A stretch of 64,000 nucleotides of DNA, from positions 141,524,241 to 141,588,240 of the forward strand of contig CM043945.1 of the NCBI GenBank assembly GCA_014529385.2, in the 5' to 3' direction. Source of the DNA: Adiantum capillus-veneris. Taxonomy: Eukaryota; Streptophyta; Polypodiopsida; Polypodiales; Pteridaceae. How positions within the stretch are numbered: the first letter of the stretch is position 1; the number at the start of each line of letters is the position of its first letter. A program made the translations under genes and the position numbers. Of this stretch, positions 1 to 12,216 are shown one piece after another. The notes under the pieces are model-generated. The model made no database searches, was not told the DNA's origin, and saw only the letters and a list, made by a program, of their open reading frames with translations.

Positions 1-848
1 ATGGTCACTCCAAGTGGTGAGAAAGAATAACCTTTAAGATATAGCCTTGTAGGTTGGATAAGCGGTGGACCTTAACACACAGATATTCTTAATATAATGA
101 CATAGAGTGGAAAACAGGTGAATCTTGTTAGCAAAGCACTCATGCTACTAGCGAGAATAGCTTGGACAAGTGGCGGACCTTGAATGTAAACCCCCCGTGT
201 ATGAAGTATCGTGGGTTTAAGGTATTTCAATGGAGAATAGCATCTTGGAGACATGGTGCAGCTTGCTTCTCTTCATGTTTCAATGGAGCCTATCTTGGAC
301 AAATGGTGGAGCGTCCTTCTCTCCATGTTTCAATGGAGCCTAGCTTGGACAAGTGGTGGACCTTTGCTTCTCTCTATGTTTCAATAGAGTTAGCTTGGAC
401 AAGTGGTGGACCTTGGAACCAAACACTAATGTAAAACCTATCATGGTCACTCCAAGTGGTGAGAAAGAACAACCTTTAAGATATAGCCTTATAGGTTGGA
501 CAAGTGGTGGACCTTAACACCAAGGTATTCTTAATATAATGACATAGAGTGAAAAAGTGGTGAATGTAGAGACAAAACCACTCATGCTAATAGTGATAAT
601 AGCTTGGACAAGTGGTGGACCTTGAACGTAAGCCCCCCATGTTTCAATAGAGTTAGCTTCGACAAATGGTGGAGCATCCTTTTCTCCATGTTTCAATGGA
701 GCCTAGCTTCGACAAGCGGTGGACCTTTGCTTCTCTCTATGAGAAGAATAGAGTTGGATTCGATAAGTGGTGGACCTTGGAACCAAATCCCCATGTAAAA
801 CATATTATGTTCATTCCAAGTGGTGACAAAGAATACCCTTTAACACTA
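1..848. repeat. Satellite array, first segment (cut by window start)
   Basis: About two units of the tandem satellite that fills much of the window. The unit is about 440 bases and is anchored here by the phrase cttaatataatgacatagag near 93 and 533. Inside each unit a motif close to GGACAAGTGGTGGACC recurs four or five times, 50-140 bases apart, joined by phrases such as atgtttcaatggagcc. The second unit is the shorter variant, which lacks the stretch around cgtgggtttaaggtatttc. Plus-strand ORFs of 60-90 codons result from few stop codons in the unit and show no similarity to any protein I know. Confidence 0.93.
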
Positions 849-1757
849 GAATGGTAACATGACACTTTTATGTCCTTGGACACTTTTGTGTCCTTTTAAG
901 TGACCATTTTTCTTGAATTATTTGAAGAGTATGAAAATGAATTTCTAGGTTCTATATATCCACAAAGTTGCCGTATGAGCTGAAAAAAACTTAGCATTTT
1001 TTTTTGAGTATCGATCTCACCATTAACCTTACTCTTGCATAACATTTTTGAACCTAAACTGTGTGAAAAAACGGGTCCTGTTTTTGGCTATTTTTCAATT
1101 TTTTGCAACTATACCACTCTAAACTTCATGTTTGTGAGGTTTAGATGGCTAGAGGTTAGGCCTTCATATTACTCAACATGTTTTGATGCTTGTAGGGAGA
1201 GCTAAGTGTTAAAATTGAAAGTTATGACCAATTTACAAGAATTGCATAATCCTATTTTTTGGCCAAAATTAGTACTTTTATGATTTTTTTGGTGGCTTTC
1301 TTGATATTCAAATTCAATTTTTATTGTTTAAGTGTAATGTATAACATAAAGCTAATATTCCTTGAGTTTTGGGGGACCTAATATGCTATATAGCATAGTA
1401 TATGATGATGGTTGAGTTTTTTGATTGCTAAAGAATACGATACATTTTAGAGTAGCAAGTATAACTTTCTAAATATTGCTAGTTTCTTAGGCCAATTGTG
1501 TGTATTTTGTAGGTAGTAACCATATCTAATCATAGACTACAAAATTGGCTAGATATTGAGTAGTTTCTATGGGTTTCTAAAGGTCATAATGCTAAACCCA
1601 ATTTTTTCATGTTTGCTGTATTTAGCACTTCATCATTGCCCCCAAGGTTCCAATTGTAAGAGATCCATTATCCTTTTGACATGCTCCATGGCTCCTTTTG
1701 AATAGAGAGGCCCAAAGGGAACTAAGAAAACATGTATATAGTATTTGTATTGAGTGT
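849..1757. other. AT-rich non-satellite insert inside the satellite
   Basis: About 900 bases with no satellite motif interrupt a unit. The array breaks after a phrase close to gaatacccttta and resumes at atcttcttaatataatgac, so about 60 bases of unit seem to be replaced. I see no long ORF, no clear terminal inverted repeat, no poly-A tail and no convincing target duplication. It could be an old non-autonomous element or filler DNA from repair. Confidence 0.6.
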
Positions 1758-2756
1758 GATCTTCTTAATATAATGACATAGAGTGGAAAAGTGGTGACTC
1801 TTGAGACCAAACCACTCATGCTACTAGGGGTAATAGCTTGGACAAGTGGTTGACCTTGAATTTAAACCCCACATGTACAAATTATTGTGGGTTTAAGGTA
1901 TTTCAATGGATCCTAGCATCTTGGAGACATGGTGCAGCTTGCTTCCCTTCATGTTTCAATGAAGCCTATCTTTGACAAATGGTGAATCATCCTTCTCTCC
2001 ATGTTTCAATGGAGCTTATCTTGTACAAGTGGTGGACCTTTGCTTCTCTCTATGTTTCCATAGAGTTAGCTTGGACAAGTGGTGGACCTTGGAACCAAAC
2101 CCCCATGTAAAAAATATCATGGTCATTCCAAGTGGTGAGAAAGAATACCCTTTAAGATATAGCCTTATAGGTTCGAAAAGTGGTCGACCTTAAAACCCAG
2201 ATCTTCTTAATATACTGACATAGAGTGGAAAAATGGTGAATATTAAGAGAAAACCACTCATGCTACTAAGGATAATAGCTTGGACAAGTGGTGGACCTTG
2301 AATGTAAACCCCCCATGTACGAAATATCGTGGGTTTAAGGTATTTTAATGGAGCCTATCATCTTGGAGAGACGGTGCAGCTTGCTTCTCTTCATGTTTCA
2401 ATGGAGCCTATCTTGGACAAATGGTGGAGCATCCTTCTCTCCATGTTTCAATGGAGCCTAGCTTGGACAAGTGGTGGACCTTTGCTTCTCTCTATTTTTC
2501 AATAGAGTTAGCTTCGACAAGTGGTGGACCTTGGAACCAAACCCGCATGTAAAACCTATAATGGTCACTCCAAGTGGTGAGAAAGAATAACGTAAAACCT
2601 ATCATGGTCACTCCAAGTGGTGAGAAAGAACAACCTTTGAGATATAGCCTTCTAGGTTGGACAAGTGGTGGACCTTAACACCCAAATATTCTTAATATAA
2701 TGACATAGAGTGAAAAAGTGATGAATCTTGAGACAAAACCACAAATGCTAGTAGTG
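1758..2756. repeat. Satellite array, second segment
   Basis: The same satellite family resumes, with the phrase atataatgacatagagtg near 1768 and 2693 and a diverged copy (atatactgacatagagtgg) near 2207. A short local duplication of the phrase aacctatcatggtcactcc lies near 2555-2620. The array ends at the sequence gtagtgatta, where it joins a piece of Tat-A leader. Confidence 0.9.
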
Positions 2757-2892
2757 ATTATGTGTACCTTTTGCCTTGCAATGGGAATGAAGGGATCATA
2801 CAAATCTTCGTGATTCATGCAAACTACTTGACTATGCTAAAGGTTGATTCTACACAAAAATACACAAGCCGTCCTCAGTGGGGGCACCAATT
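2757..2892 (-). other. Duplicated Tat-A leader fragment outside the 3' LTR
   Basis: This stretch repeats 12368-12503, the primer-binding site and the start of the first leader ORF. It contains ggggcacca next to the LTR edge and, on the minus strand, the first 20 codons of the 70-residue leader protein (MNHEDLY to KVHI), cut where satellite begins. In a normal insertion no internal sequence lies outside the 3' LTR. The likely origin is a tandem LTR-internal-LTR-internal array formed by recombination, later truncated. Confidence 0.85.
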
Positions 2893-5542
2893 TGAGGCGG
2901 TCCGGGGCGGGCAACAAGAAGAGTGGCCTCTAGACACCCTTCAAGGCTCCCGTGCTGCTCAATGGGGCTGGGGCACAACACAACACAAACCAAAACAACA
3001 AACCCACAGCCAAATCCCAACTACACAAGGGGCACCACCTAGTTTAAGAGCGAACTAGGACGCAAAAGAGGAGAATCGTTAGAGCAACCCACAAACAAGC
3101 AAGGAATTTACACTAACCCTAACACCAATGGAACACTCTTACACACTAAAACATGATAGAGAGAGAGATAGTGCTCGGGATGCTTTGAAACGTATCGGCA
3201 ATGATCAAGCAAACACAACTATATATTTAAGAAAGAGAGAGAAAGGGGGAGGGGGTGCTTGTTGCATTAATACCTTCTTACAAATCTGTCATGACAAATC
3301 AAAGTGAGATTAGTATTTGTTCAACATAGCTTGCGTAAATTTCACCACAACACATCACAAAAAAAAACCACCCCAATCACTGTCTTAAAGCCAGGGGAGT
3401 CCTCTCCACCCTGTCGCCCTCTTACAGTATGTGGGATTTATGGCTAGATTGATGACAACACCAGAGACAAGCTATCAAGAACTTAACAAAAAACACCAAG
3501 ACACTTACGCATCATTGTTGTCCATTACTTCACGTTGGAAGGGAGACAAAGTATCCAAGCTTAGTCCAAATCCACCCTCCTTGATTCAGCAAATGTTGGG
3601 CTTACACTAGTAGGAGAAATGATAGATTTCCTACTCTCAATTGAATGATCACTCTCTCTCTTACAATGGCATAGAGTTTCCTTGCTAATCCCCTATTACA
3701 ACACATGCACATGCAGAAGACAATGAGCTTCCACTCAAGAGCTCCTTCTAGAGAGGTTGAGCTTGGCTTCTCAAGCTATAGTATAGTGCTCTTGCTTATG
3801 GCTCCCCCCTTTTGTGCTAGCTACACCCTCCTTTTATAGCAATTTTGAAGGCTAGGGTTACTCCTCTAACCATGGTTGGGTGAGATTTTCAGCAATTTAT
3901 CTAATTTCTTTTGCTTGGAATTATCAAGAAGTTGGTGGGGAAAGAGAGAGGAGAGAAATGGAGGTGATAGCACTTTTCATAGTGGGTTAGTGTTAGTAGA
4001 GTTAGTATTAATTTACAAATGGAATTGGATATTTACAATGGGAGTATCCATGTAGGATACAAATAAGGAAGAAAAACTTTTAAGAGGTAAGAAAAGGTGG
4101 ATTTCTTACAAGGTTGATGCTCCATGTGTCTTGAGTAGGGCCAATTTTGACGCTTGTTGACGGTCCACTAGCTTTGACGGTACATTTTTTCTCCACTCTT
4201 GACCTTCCTTGAGAGACAAGGTAATTGAAGCTGAGTAATCAACCACCATGATGCTGTCTTTTAAGAGAAGAGGCTGAATTTTGTGGTTTTTTTGATAGAT
4301 ATGGGTAATTTGGAGGAGGAAAAATGAGACTAGGTGGTCAATTTTGGAATGGAATTGTGTGTGGGAGGTATGAGTTCACCATGGTTTCTCTTATTCTTCA
4401 AGGTTGAGGAGAAGGTGAGTAGTGTGCAGAGAGGAGTGGTGAGAGATATGGGGATGATGAGTGGAGAAGTGTGTGTGAAAGAGAAAAATGATAAAGTGGA
4501 AGAGAGAGTGTGGCTGCATAGCATGGGAAAACTGGGGTCCACTAAAAAAATCATAGCTCACACCTCGTAGCTCAAAAAAATATGAAAAAATTTGAGGCAA
4601 AAGTTCAGCCCACGAGCTACAACTTTTGTTTGTATCACCTTTTCAAATTTGGAGAGCAAGTGAACTTTTAAAAATTCAGCAAAACCGACCGTTTTTTTCC
4701 ACTGCAAAGGTCCTTGTGGGGTCCTTCTTTGGATGATTCTTTTGAATACCTCCAAGAGTGAGCCCTCCATAGTGCATGTATGCATGCCACCTACCCTTGA
4801 CCTTATTTGGTAGGTCTATAATTGAAGATATTGTTGAGATTATGATATAAGTGAATAGTACAACTAAGAAAATCAAATATTGAGGGGTCTAAAAAATATG
4901 TATATGTCAAATATAAATAATATAAGTGGAAAAAATATAAAGGGGTCAAAAGAAATCTCTCTCATTATGAGGCTACCATAAAAAGATAAATATTTTTGGT
5001 GTTCTAAAAAAAAAAACAAAATAGATGTAGGAAGGAAAAAATCACAATAGTGAAAAAATATACACATAAATAAAACTACTTTTTTTGGATTTTTGTTGGG
5101 GTGGAGTTACACCAAATATAAGAGAAGCTTACATGAAAATATTTCTATATGGAATAAAGAATATGAAAAATGGTAAGAAAAATTGTGGTAATGGTGACGC
5201 AATGTACAGAGCATAAATAACACACACCTAGGTAGAAATATTTAAATAAATACCAAAATAATTATGAAAAAATCTTTTATTTAGGCCCTATATATAAAGA
5301 AATATTTACATACGCATGGGCCATAATATACTTATATTTTATTTATTTTTTATTTATTTTTTGGCTCAACTAGCCCAATGACTAGCTAATTGAGGGTTTT
5401 TTAAGAAGATATGGGAAAAGTCCCGCGACTCACACACGCCTATGTACAGTGAAATGGTAGGGATAGCCACAGTGTTTGGGTGATTTTGGTAGGGTGAGGT
5501 AACTCACTGTGGTAATTACAAAGAGCCGAAAAACGGCTATCA
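2893..5542 (-). repeat. 3' LTR of Tat-A
   Basis: Direct repeat of 12504-15173. Read on the minus strand it starts TGATAGCCG and ends in CA just before the leader. At about 2,650 bases it is long for a plant LTR. It differs from its partner by scattered substitutions and by lacking a duplicated segment containing ggctcaactagcccaatga. It carries several ORFs of 60-80 codons in both directions that are shadows and show no known domain. Confidence 0.9.
3831..3840 (-). promoter_or_regulatory. TATA box of Tat-A 3' LTR
   Basis: Minus-strand GCTATAAAAG followed by a GGAGGG run, a good plant TATA match. The same motif lies at the same place in the other LTR and at matching places in the other Tat LTRs of the window. 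Confidence 0.6.
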
Positions 5543-5562
5543 TTAGCCGTCCCCCTGGATGA
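5543..5562 (-). other. Polypurine tract of Tat-A
   Basis: Minus-strand CCAGGGGGACGGCTAA abuts the 3' LTR start TGATAGCC. A G-rich purine run just before the 3' LTR is the expected primer for plus-strand DNA synthesis. Confidence 0.7.
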
Positions 5563-5570
5563 TGGTATAT

Positions 5571-8500
5571 TCATGTACCATCATAGAGCATCTTTTCCAA
5601 AGACAGTGCTTCAGAGTCCTTAACAAGATCTTCATTGTTTGGCCCCTCGGAATTTTGGCTAGAGTTACACTCATGCTTCATGTAACAATACTTACATGAG
5701 ACAGTGGCCTTTTGACAGATCTTTGGTAGATCCTTTGGTAGAAGGCGACTCAAATAGGGCTTCAAGCGATACCCGTTTACTTTCCTGGAGTGCTCTTTAC
5801 CATTCAAGTCCATAAGCTGATAGTAACTTGAATTGAAAGCCTTCTTGACTATGTATGGCCCTTGCCATCTAGTTTCAAACTTGGCATCAAAACGATTATC
5901 GAGTCGATTGTCATACCTTAGCACCAGATCTCCTTCATTGATGCCTTTGTCCTTTAGTTTCTTGTCAAGCTTCTCCTTCGCCTGCCTAGCTTTCCTCTTG
6001 TAGCACTCGTATGATGCTTCTCTTTTCCACTCAAGCTCAGCTAAGGTAAGAAGTCGATCCATCCATGCTTCTTGATCATCTTGTGCTGATTTTCCATGAA
6101 GTCGCATTGTTGGAATGTTTAGTTCAATTGGCTGTAAAGCCTCTTGACCATAGACCAAGTGAAATGGTGTGAACTCCATGGCTTCCCTATATGTGGTTCG
6201 ATACGCCCACAAGGCACCATCCAAGAAGTCATCCCACAACTTTGTCTTGCTTTTCACCATCTTTCTAATGATGCCTGCAATGACACCATTAGCTTTTTCT
6301 ACCAAACCATTTGATTGGGGATAGTAGGGTGTACTGTGACGATGTAGAATGTGAAGTTCTTCACAGACTTCTGTGAGCAATCCCTTTCTAAACCCTGGAC
6401 CATTATCAGAAACAATCTCCAAAGGTGTGCTAAATCTGCAACAAATGTGATTATACACAAACTTGCTAACTGTCCTCTCATTCAATCTTGCCACACTTTG
6501 AGCTTCCACCCACCTAGTCATATAGTCTACAGCCACTAGAATGTAGAGTTTACCATTTTTTGTCCTAGGCAGAGGACCCATAGCATCAATGCCCCACTTT
6601 TCAAAGGGTCCATTTGCAATCACTATTTGCCTCGGGCCATGCACCAACCTTCTATTTCCATTTATCTGACAATTGTGACAGCTTTTACACCAATGTTGAA
6701 CATCCACATGCAAGCTTGGCCAAACATACCCCGCAAGAAAAATCTTCTTCACAGTTAATTCTTGGGCAAAATGACCACCACATGCTTCTTCGTGCAAACC
6801 TTTTAGAATGGCTGGAATTTCCTCAATAGTTGGTACTCTTCTGCACACTTGATCCTTCCCTCTTTGATAGAGGGAGCCTTCTAGGAAGAGATACATGCTT
6901 GCCTTCTTCATGAGTCTCCTCTTCTGAGCTTTTGTGAAGTCTGGTGGAAACTCACCCTCCAAAATGTAGCCAATGATGGGAGCCAATGACTCCAATCCCT
7001 AGTATCTCGGTTTCTTGACAGTTGCTGCCACCATGATGACCTGCACTTCTCTCTCAACACATGTAACTGCTTGTTGTGCAAGTAAATCGGCATCTTCATT
7101 TTGTTTCCTCGGAATATGATATAGTTGCACTTCTTCAAACTGATTAAACATCCTACGAATGGCATGAACTTTTGTCCTTAAGCTTTCATTCTTGCATGCC
7201 CAAATGCCTAAAATCTGTTTAACAATGAGAAGTGCATCTCCCTTTACCATGAGACGTTTTATCCCTTGGCCAATGCACATCTTCAAACCATGAAGTAGTG
7301 TGTCGTATTCTGCTTCATTGTTGCTAGTTGAACCTGGTAGATTGAACTTCTCTTTCATGACCACCTCTCCACTTGGGTTGAGCAACACTAGCCCTCCCCC
7401 TGCTTTTCCTGTGGCTCGACGAAAAGCTCCATCAAAGAACAAGGTAAAAGCATTAGGAATACTTTTTGGTGGTGGCAATGGTAGGGTCTTTACTTCAGGC
7501 ACCTTAATCTCCTTCTCACGTACCCTATAAGTGAGAATCCCTGCCAATTGTGCACGCACACTATCTTCTACCTTGAAAGAGTATTGGAACTCTTGCAACT
7601 CCATAATCCACTTTGAGATCCTAGTACTAAGATTCATTTGAGATGACACCCAAGGGAACAAATTTTCTGCAGTGAGAATTACAAAAGGTTTTGGTAGCAG
7701 GTAGGATCTAAACTTTCTCACCGCAAACATGAGAGAAAGCATCATGAGTTCTGCTTGTGTGTAGTCTCTCTCCAAAGCATTCATGACCCTACTAGCAAAG
7801 TAGATGGGTCGCATCCTTGTACTGTGGGGATCTTGTTGTAGCAACACAGCACCAATTGTTTCCCTTCCAACACTAGAGCTAACAAAGAATGTGTACTCCC
7901 AACAAGGAGGCATGAGTGTTGGTAGCTCTGACAAAATGAGTTTAATGTTACAAAAATACTCTTCAAGCTCATCAGACCATGCAAATTCTACTTGTTGTGT
8001 CAACTTTTGCAAAGGATGAAGCAACTCCGAGGCTAAGTGAATGAAGCGTGACATATACTTCACCTTCTGAATGAAAGAGATGACCTCCTTAAGACTCTTC
8101 GGTGATGGGAGCTCAATAAGAGCCTTTGACTTTGAAGGATCCACCTCAATGCCTTTATGGGAAACCTTGTGACCGAGCAAGATCACTTCATCCTCACCTA
8201 TGTGGCACTTGTCGGGGTTGAGTTGACCTCCCATGTCGTAGAGCTTCTTTAAACCTTCTTCTACCCTTTGTAGATGCAATGATTTTGAGCTATAAATACA
8301 GAAATCATCAATGAACACCCTAATTGACTTTCCAAAGAATGCTTGAAACACCATGTTCATGAAACGTTGGAATGTTGCAGGAGCATTTTTCACACCAAAT
8401 GGCATGACTCTAAAAGCATAACAACCCCAAGGAGTGATAAAGGTTGTTTTCAATTGATCCTCTAGTGCAATCCCTATTTGAAAGTAACCTGAGTAACCAT

Positions 8501-10850
8501 CGCACACAATGTACTTCTCATGACCAGCTACCTCATTTAGTATCTCATCCTGGAATGGGAGGGGAAAGTGATCTCTCTTTGTTGCCTCATTGAGGGGACG
8601 GTAATCCACACACACCCTCCACTTGCCGTTCTTCTTAGGAGTGACAACAACAGGAGAGACCCACTCTGAATTCTCCACTGGATAAATGAACCCTGCTGCT
8701 AGAAGCTTTCTTACCCCCTTGAGTAAAGCCTGCTCCTTGATGACTCCTAGCCTTCGTAGCTTCTGAGCCTTAGGTGTGGCCTCTGGCTTCAACTCAATTT
8801 TGTGTTGAACAGCATCTACTCCACGCACATCGGTGTAGTCTTTAGCAAAAAGCCTCGGAAACTTCCTTAGCACACATTTGAACTCCTCTCTTTCATCCTT
8901 TGTAAGTGTTGTTGATAACATACCTTCTAACATTCCTTCATCTTCCACCTTTTGGTTCTCTTGGGAACCTACCTCTTCCAAACCTTGACAAGAGGTCTCT
9001 TGGTTGCTTGGCTTAAACCTTACCCCCATGACTTCGATGGAAGACTCCTCTTCAGTAATGCTACTACTACTTTCTTCTTCTGAAGTGCTATCGGTCCAAC
9101 CTTCTTCCGTCTCACTTTGAGATGATTCTTCATGGAGCTCCTCTTGGCGTTGCTCCTTCATGTCAAAGACAACCTTCTTATGATTGTCATTCCTGCAAAT
9201 TAATTTCCCACTCTCCCAATCCTGCAAAGCTCGCATTTTCATTAGCCATGGTCTTCCTAGGATAAATGGGTAACCATTTCCCTTGGTAGACATGACATAG
9301 AAATCCACTGCCTTCTTAATGCCAAAGGCCTCCACAAAAACATTTTTACAAATGCCTACGCACCTAGCCTTGCTATTGTTTGCCATTTTCACTTTGATTT
9401 CAGGTGTCTCATGGATGTGCATGCCTAGTCTTTGCATGAGCCCTTCTGTCATGATGCAAATTTGTGCACCCCCATCCACTAGATTTTTCCTAACCAATCT
9501 TCCTTTGATGTAACAGTCTAGCACCGGTGTAATGTCCTCGTTCATTTCAGCATGTGCAATTTTTACAACAGGAAAACTCTCTTTTACCTTTCTCCTAGTG
9601 CTAACTGCCTTTGTTAAATCCCTCCTAACTTGTGGGCATAATGCAAGAAACTGAGGCCATGAGATATCAGGACCCTTACCTCGCATGTCTTCCAACAGGT
9701 TGTATGGAGCCATACCATGTCCAAGAGGGAAGTCTTGGAGATTGATACGACGCCGAGTCCTCTTAGCTTCCTTGGTCTCCTTTGCCTTCTTGCCTTGTCC
9801 ATGGTCACTCTGTGATGGGACACCCTCTTTCTCTTTACCTTTTCCTCGGCCACGCTTAATGCCATTGGCTTCCATGTCAAACTCATTTGAATTTGTCACC
9901 TCTACCACATGCACATTTGGATCTGGCAAAGGTGGAACTCCTTCTACCCCTTGTGGAGGTGGTCTTGGTCCATTTGGTCTTTGTAGAAGCCTTGGTTGTT
10001 GACCAGTTCCTTCACCTGCATTCATCACTGGGTAATTCAAGTTAGGTCTCCCTGGCTCCCCACGGGGCCAAGGACAATTATACATCCCATGTCCAGACTC
10101 TCCGCAATTCCAACATTGCAAGACTCTCCTAGGTCGTGGATCTCGCTCTTCAGACTTCTTTGCTTGTCCGTTTGGACCTACAGCTTGTGCAAGGTGAATT
10201 GACAGGCTGCTTAAAGATTCGTTTAACTTCTCAATTACTTCCGCCGTTACCTCAGGAAGCTCCCTTGATGTTGATGCTTGTGACTTACCTTTGGGTCTAA
10301 GACCTTCTATTGGAAACTCTCCCCTTAAGCACTTGAGTTTCCTATACTTCTCAGCAGCCCTAGTTTCAGCTGCATCAAAAGTAGCAGGTGCACCCGCCTC
10401 AACTTTTACCTTAAGGTCAGGAAAGAGTCCGGCTATGAACCTCTCCTTCTTTAAAAATTTTGCACCATCACCAGGGTTAGCAACATTTCGTATCCATAGA
10501 GCCCAAAGACGTAGAAACTCTTGCTTGTACAAGTAGTAGTCATCTAAGTCTTTTTGCTTATGAGAAACAATGTCTTGCCATAGTTTTTGAGTGTTTTGGG
10601 GATCAAAGAAGTATCTCTTAAAACGATTCAAAACTTCTGTGTAATTCCCCTTGACTTCCTCAGGCAAAGAGTCAAACCAAGTACTAGCATCTTTCCTAAG
10701 GACCACCTCAAACATTTCTACACGTTCTTGATCGGTTACTATCCTCTTGATACGGCAAGACATCTTGAAATTTGCTAAAAATAATTCTGCATCCTCTCCA
10801 GGCTCTCCAAAGAAAAGAGGATATCCAGACATTTGGCGTTGGCTCTCCAT
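5571..10850 (-). pseudogene. gag-pol: Tat-A gag-pol, interrupted by one in-frame TAG
   Basis: One frame from ATG (10848-10850) to a stop before 5571, broken only by TAG at 6999-7001; the frame continues directly into the second part. Order by residue: gag about 1-300 with a CCHC knuckle (CWNCGESGHGMYNC) near 242; aspartic protease near 457 with VDGGAQIC, where most relatives have DSGA; reverse transcriptase with VFIDDFCIYSS near 845; gypsy RNase H; archaeal-type RNase H with FFDGA near 1141. After the stop comes integrase with an HH-CC zinc finger, GIDAMGP, SDNGPGF and GLVEKAN carrying D, D and E, then a basic C-terminal region. The stop lies between the second RNase H and integrase, so without readthrough no integrase is made. 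It could be a single C-to-T change. Confidence 0.92.
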
Positions 10851-10899
10851 TATTATGAAAGATTACAACACGAGTTACAATAAGGGATACAATAGAGAT

Positions 10900-11349
10900 T
10901 TAGAACCACTCGCCTGCAAATGAAGAAGTGCACTCTAGGTTTTCTTCTTCAGCTATCCAAGCTTCAATAAGGTCTCGATTTGTTTGATCAAAACAAAAGG
11001 GTAGACTATTGATGAGCTCTAAGAAGGGTTGAAATTCTTCAAAGCTAAGGCGATAAACAGAAATCTCTAGAACTTCATTTTCTGGATCCAAAAGAGCAAC
11101 CACGTCCCAAGTGATAAATTGCACTTGCTCTACAATTCCCAATGCACAAGCGGTTTGTATAAAAACTAGATCTTCATGCTCGTCGAAGGCCATGAGAAAG
11201 TAGCAATTGACTAGGAGCTCCTTTCCTTCGAGTTCCACACAGTCGGAGTGAGGCAACCTTCTCACAATTTCATAAAGAACATCCTCATCAAGTCCAATCA
11301 AGTTTGCAAGATTTAAAGACTCCACTTGTGCTACAATATTCCTGGACAA
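10900..11349 (-). CDS. Tat-A leader ORF 4, RRLPH family copy B
   Basis: 149 residues, 49 bases upstream of gag. It is a paralogue of the neighbouring upstream ORF (11396-11950): both have VRRLPH near the N-terminus, a FIQ..CAL..V..V.F..W block, then YRL.F.EF.P.L.LINSLPF. The first block, LDEDVLYEIVRRLPH, loosely resembles an F-box (LP..L...I..RLP), which would link to SCF ubiquitin ligases, but this is only pattern resemblance. The protein is acidic overall. I know no described family with this pattern. Ogre elements of the Tat lineage carry an extra ORF before gag, but I see no similarity to it. Confidence 0.7.
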   Translation of the reverse strand: MSRNIVAQVESLNLANLIGLDEDVLYEIVRRLPHSDCVELEGKELLVNCYFLMAFDEHEDLVFIQTACALGIVEQVQFITWDVVALLDPENEVLEISVYRLSFEEFQPFLELINSLPFCFDQTNRDLIEAWIAEEENLECTSSFAGEWF

Positions 11350-11395
11350 AAACTCCTTAGGATTATGGTTGAATCATTCAAAAGCATAAAGAGAT

Positions 11396-11950
11396 TTACA
11401 ATGTCTCTATGAACAAAGTGTCATAGAAAGTAGAGAAGGATGAGAATTTATACAAATTTGCAATCTTCTCTATGCTCTCTTTATTAAGACAAGCTTTGAA
11501 TAGCTCCCTATCTCCTTTGTTGAAAGCGAAAGGAAGACTATTAATAAGACGCAAATGAGGGAAAAATTCACCAAATGTGAGTCTATAAAGCATGAACTAT
11601 GGCCGCAAGTTTCCTGAAGAGTCTTCCTCAATGGTGAAATGCACTCGCCAAACGCCAAATTTCACTCTATTTACCAATCTTAGGGCACACACTAGTTGGA
11701 TGAATGCGCAGTCTTCCTTAGTGCCCAACAACAAGAGGAAAATGGAATCCACGCGTAGGACCTTCCGTCTTAACTTCACCACCCTCTTGTTATGAGGGAG
11801 ACGCCTTACTACTTGCTCCTGCAACTCAATTGGTAATAGAGCTAGATCTCTAAGGATTGAACTTTCACTGCACACACATTCCCAGTTAGAACAAATGATC
11901 GTTTTTTGTTTCTTGTAACAACTTGGACAAAGAAAAAAACAAACATACAC
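11396..11950 (-). pseudogene. Tat-A leader ORF 3, RRLPH family copy A, with in-frame TAG
   Basis: About 184 codons with TAG at 11597-11599; the frame continues across it into the second half. It is clearly related to the 149-residue ORF downstream: LPIELQEQVVRRLPH, then FIQLVCAL..VNRVKFGVW, then after the stop YRLTFGEFFPHLRLINSLPF. The N-terminal extension holds a CPSC pair that copy B lacks. The gap to the next ORF is 46 bases. This looks like tandem duplication of one gene inside the retrotransposon, followed by decay of one copy. Confidence 0.68.
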
Positions 11951-11976
11951 ACTATTTTGCCGGGCTGCACTTCATT

Positions 11977-12195
11977 TTAAAATAAAATGAACACATGTAC
12001 ATCAAAAGAAGTGTGGTAGTTGATGAGAGGTAGAATGACAGGGTTTGGTGATGCAAGAATTTCTCCTGCTCTTTGGGCACCAAACATGAACACCATTCGT
12101 TGTTGAAAATGGATCTTTCTACTAATTGCAACGTTTATTCTAATGTGTGGAGTAAAATGAAAGCGAAAAACCTCTATTCCTGGGCCATTATCCAT
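11977..12195 (-). CDS. Tat-A leader ORF 2, 70-residue family, RINV type
   Basis: 72 residues ending just before ORF 3. It shares a pattern with ORFs at 27147-27356 and 53362-53580: I.RINV.ISRKIHFQQ, then VF.FG..R..EIL.SP.P.ILPLI.Y, then FDVH.FIL. It is also distantly related to its neighbour at 12217-12429 through the shared order FQ, RLxEI, P.ILPLI.Y, DV.IF.L. Conservation in three independent elements implies selection for a protein product. I do not recognise a fold. The hydrophobic C-terminal half could bind membrane or partner proteins; that is speculation. Confidence 0.72.
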   Translation of the reverse strand: MDNGPGIEVFRFHFTPHIRINVAISRKIHFQQRMVFMFGAQRAGEILASPNPVILPLINYHTSFDVHVFILF

Positions 12196-12216
12196 GGCCT
12201 ATGCATGTCCTAATGC

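Noticed and set aside
162-434. Plus-strand ORFs starting MDKWWTL in almost every satellite unit (here and to 41209)
   Set aside because: They track the repeat unit, differ in length with unit type, and have no codon-level signs of selection that I can see; the unit simply has few stops in one frame.
4330-4785. ORFs of 65-80 codons in the Tat-A LTRs, in both directions
   Set aside because: Overlapping frames on both strands with low-complexity content; no domain.
2761-5542. LTR of Tat-A starting at 2761
   Set aside because: The direct repeat begins near there, but the primer-binding site and leader codons lie at 2757-2892, so the LTR proper starts at 2893.
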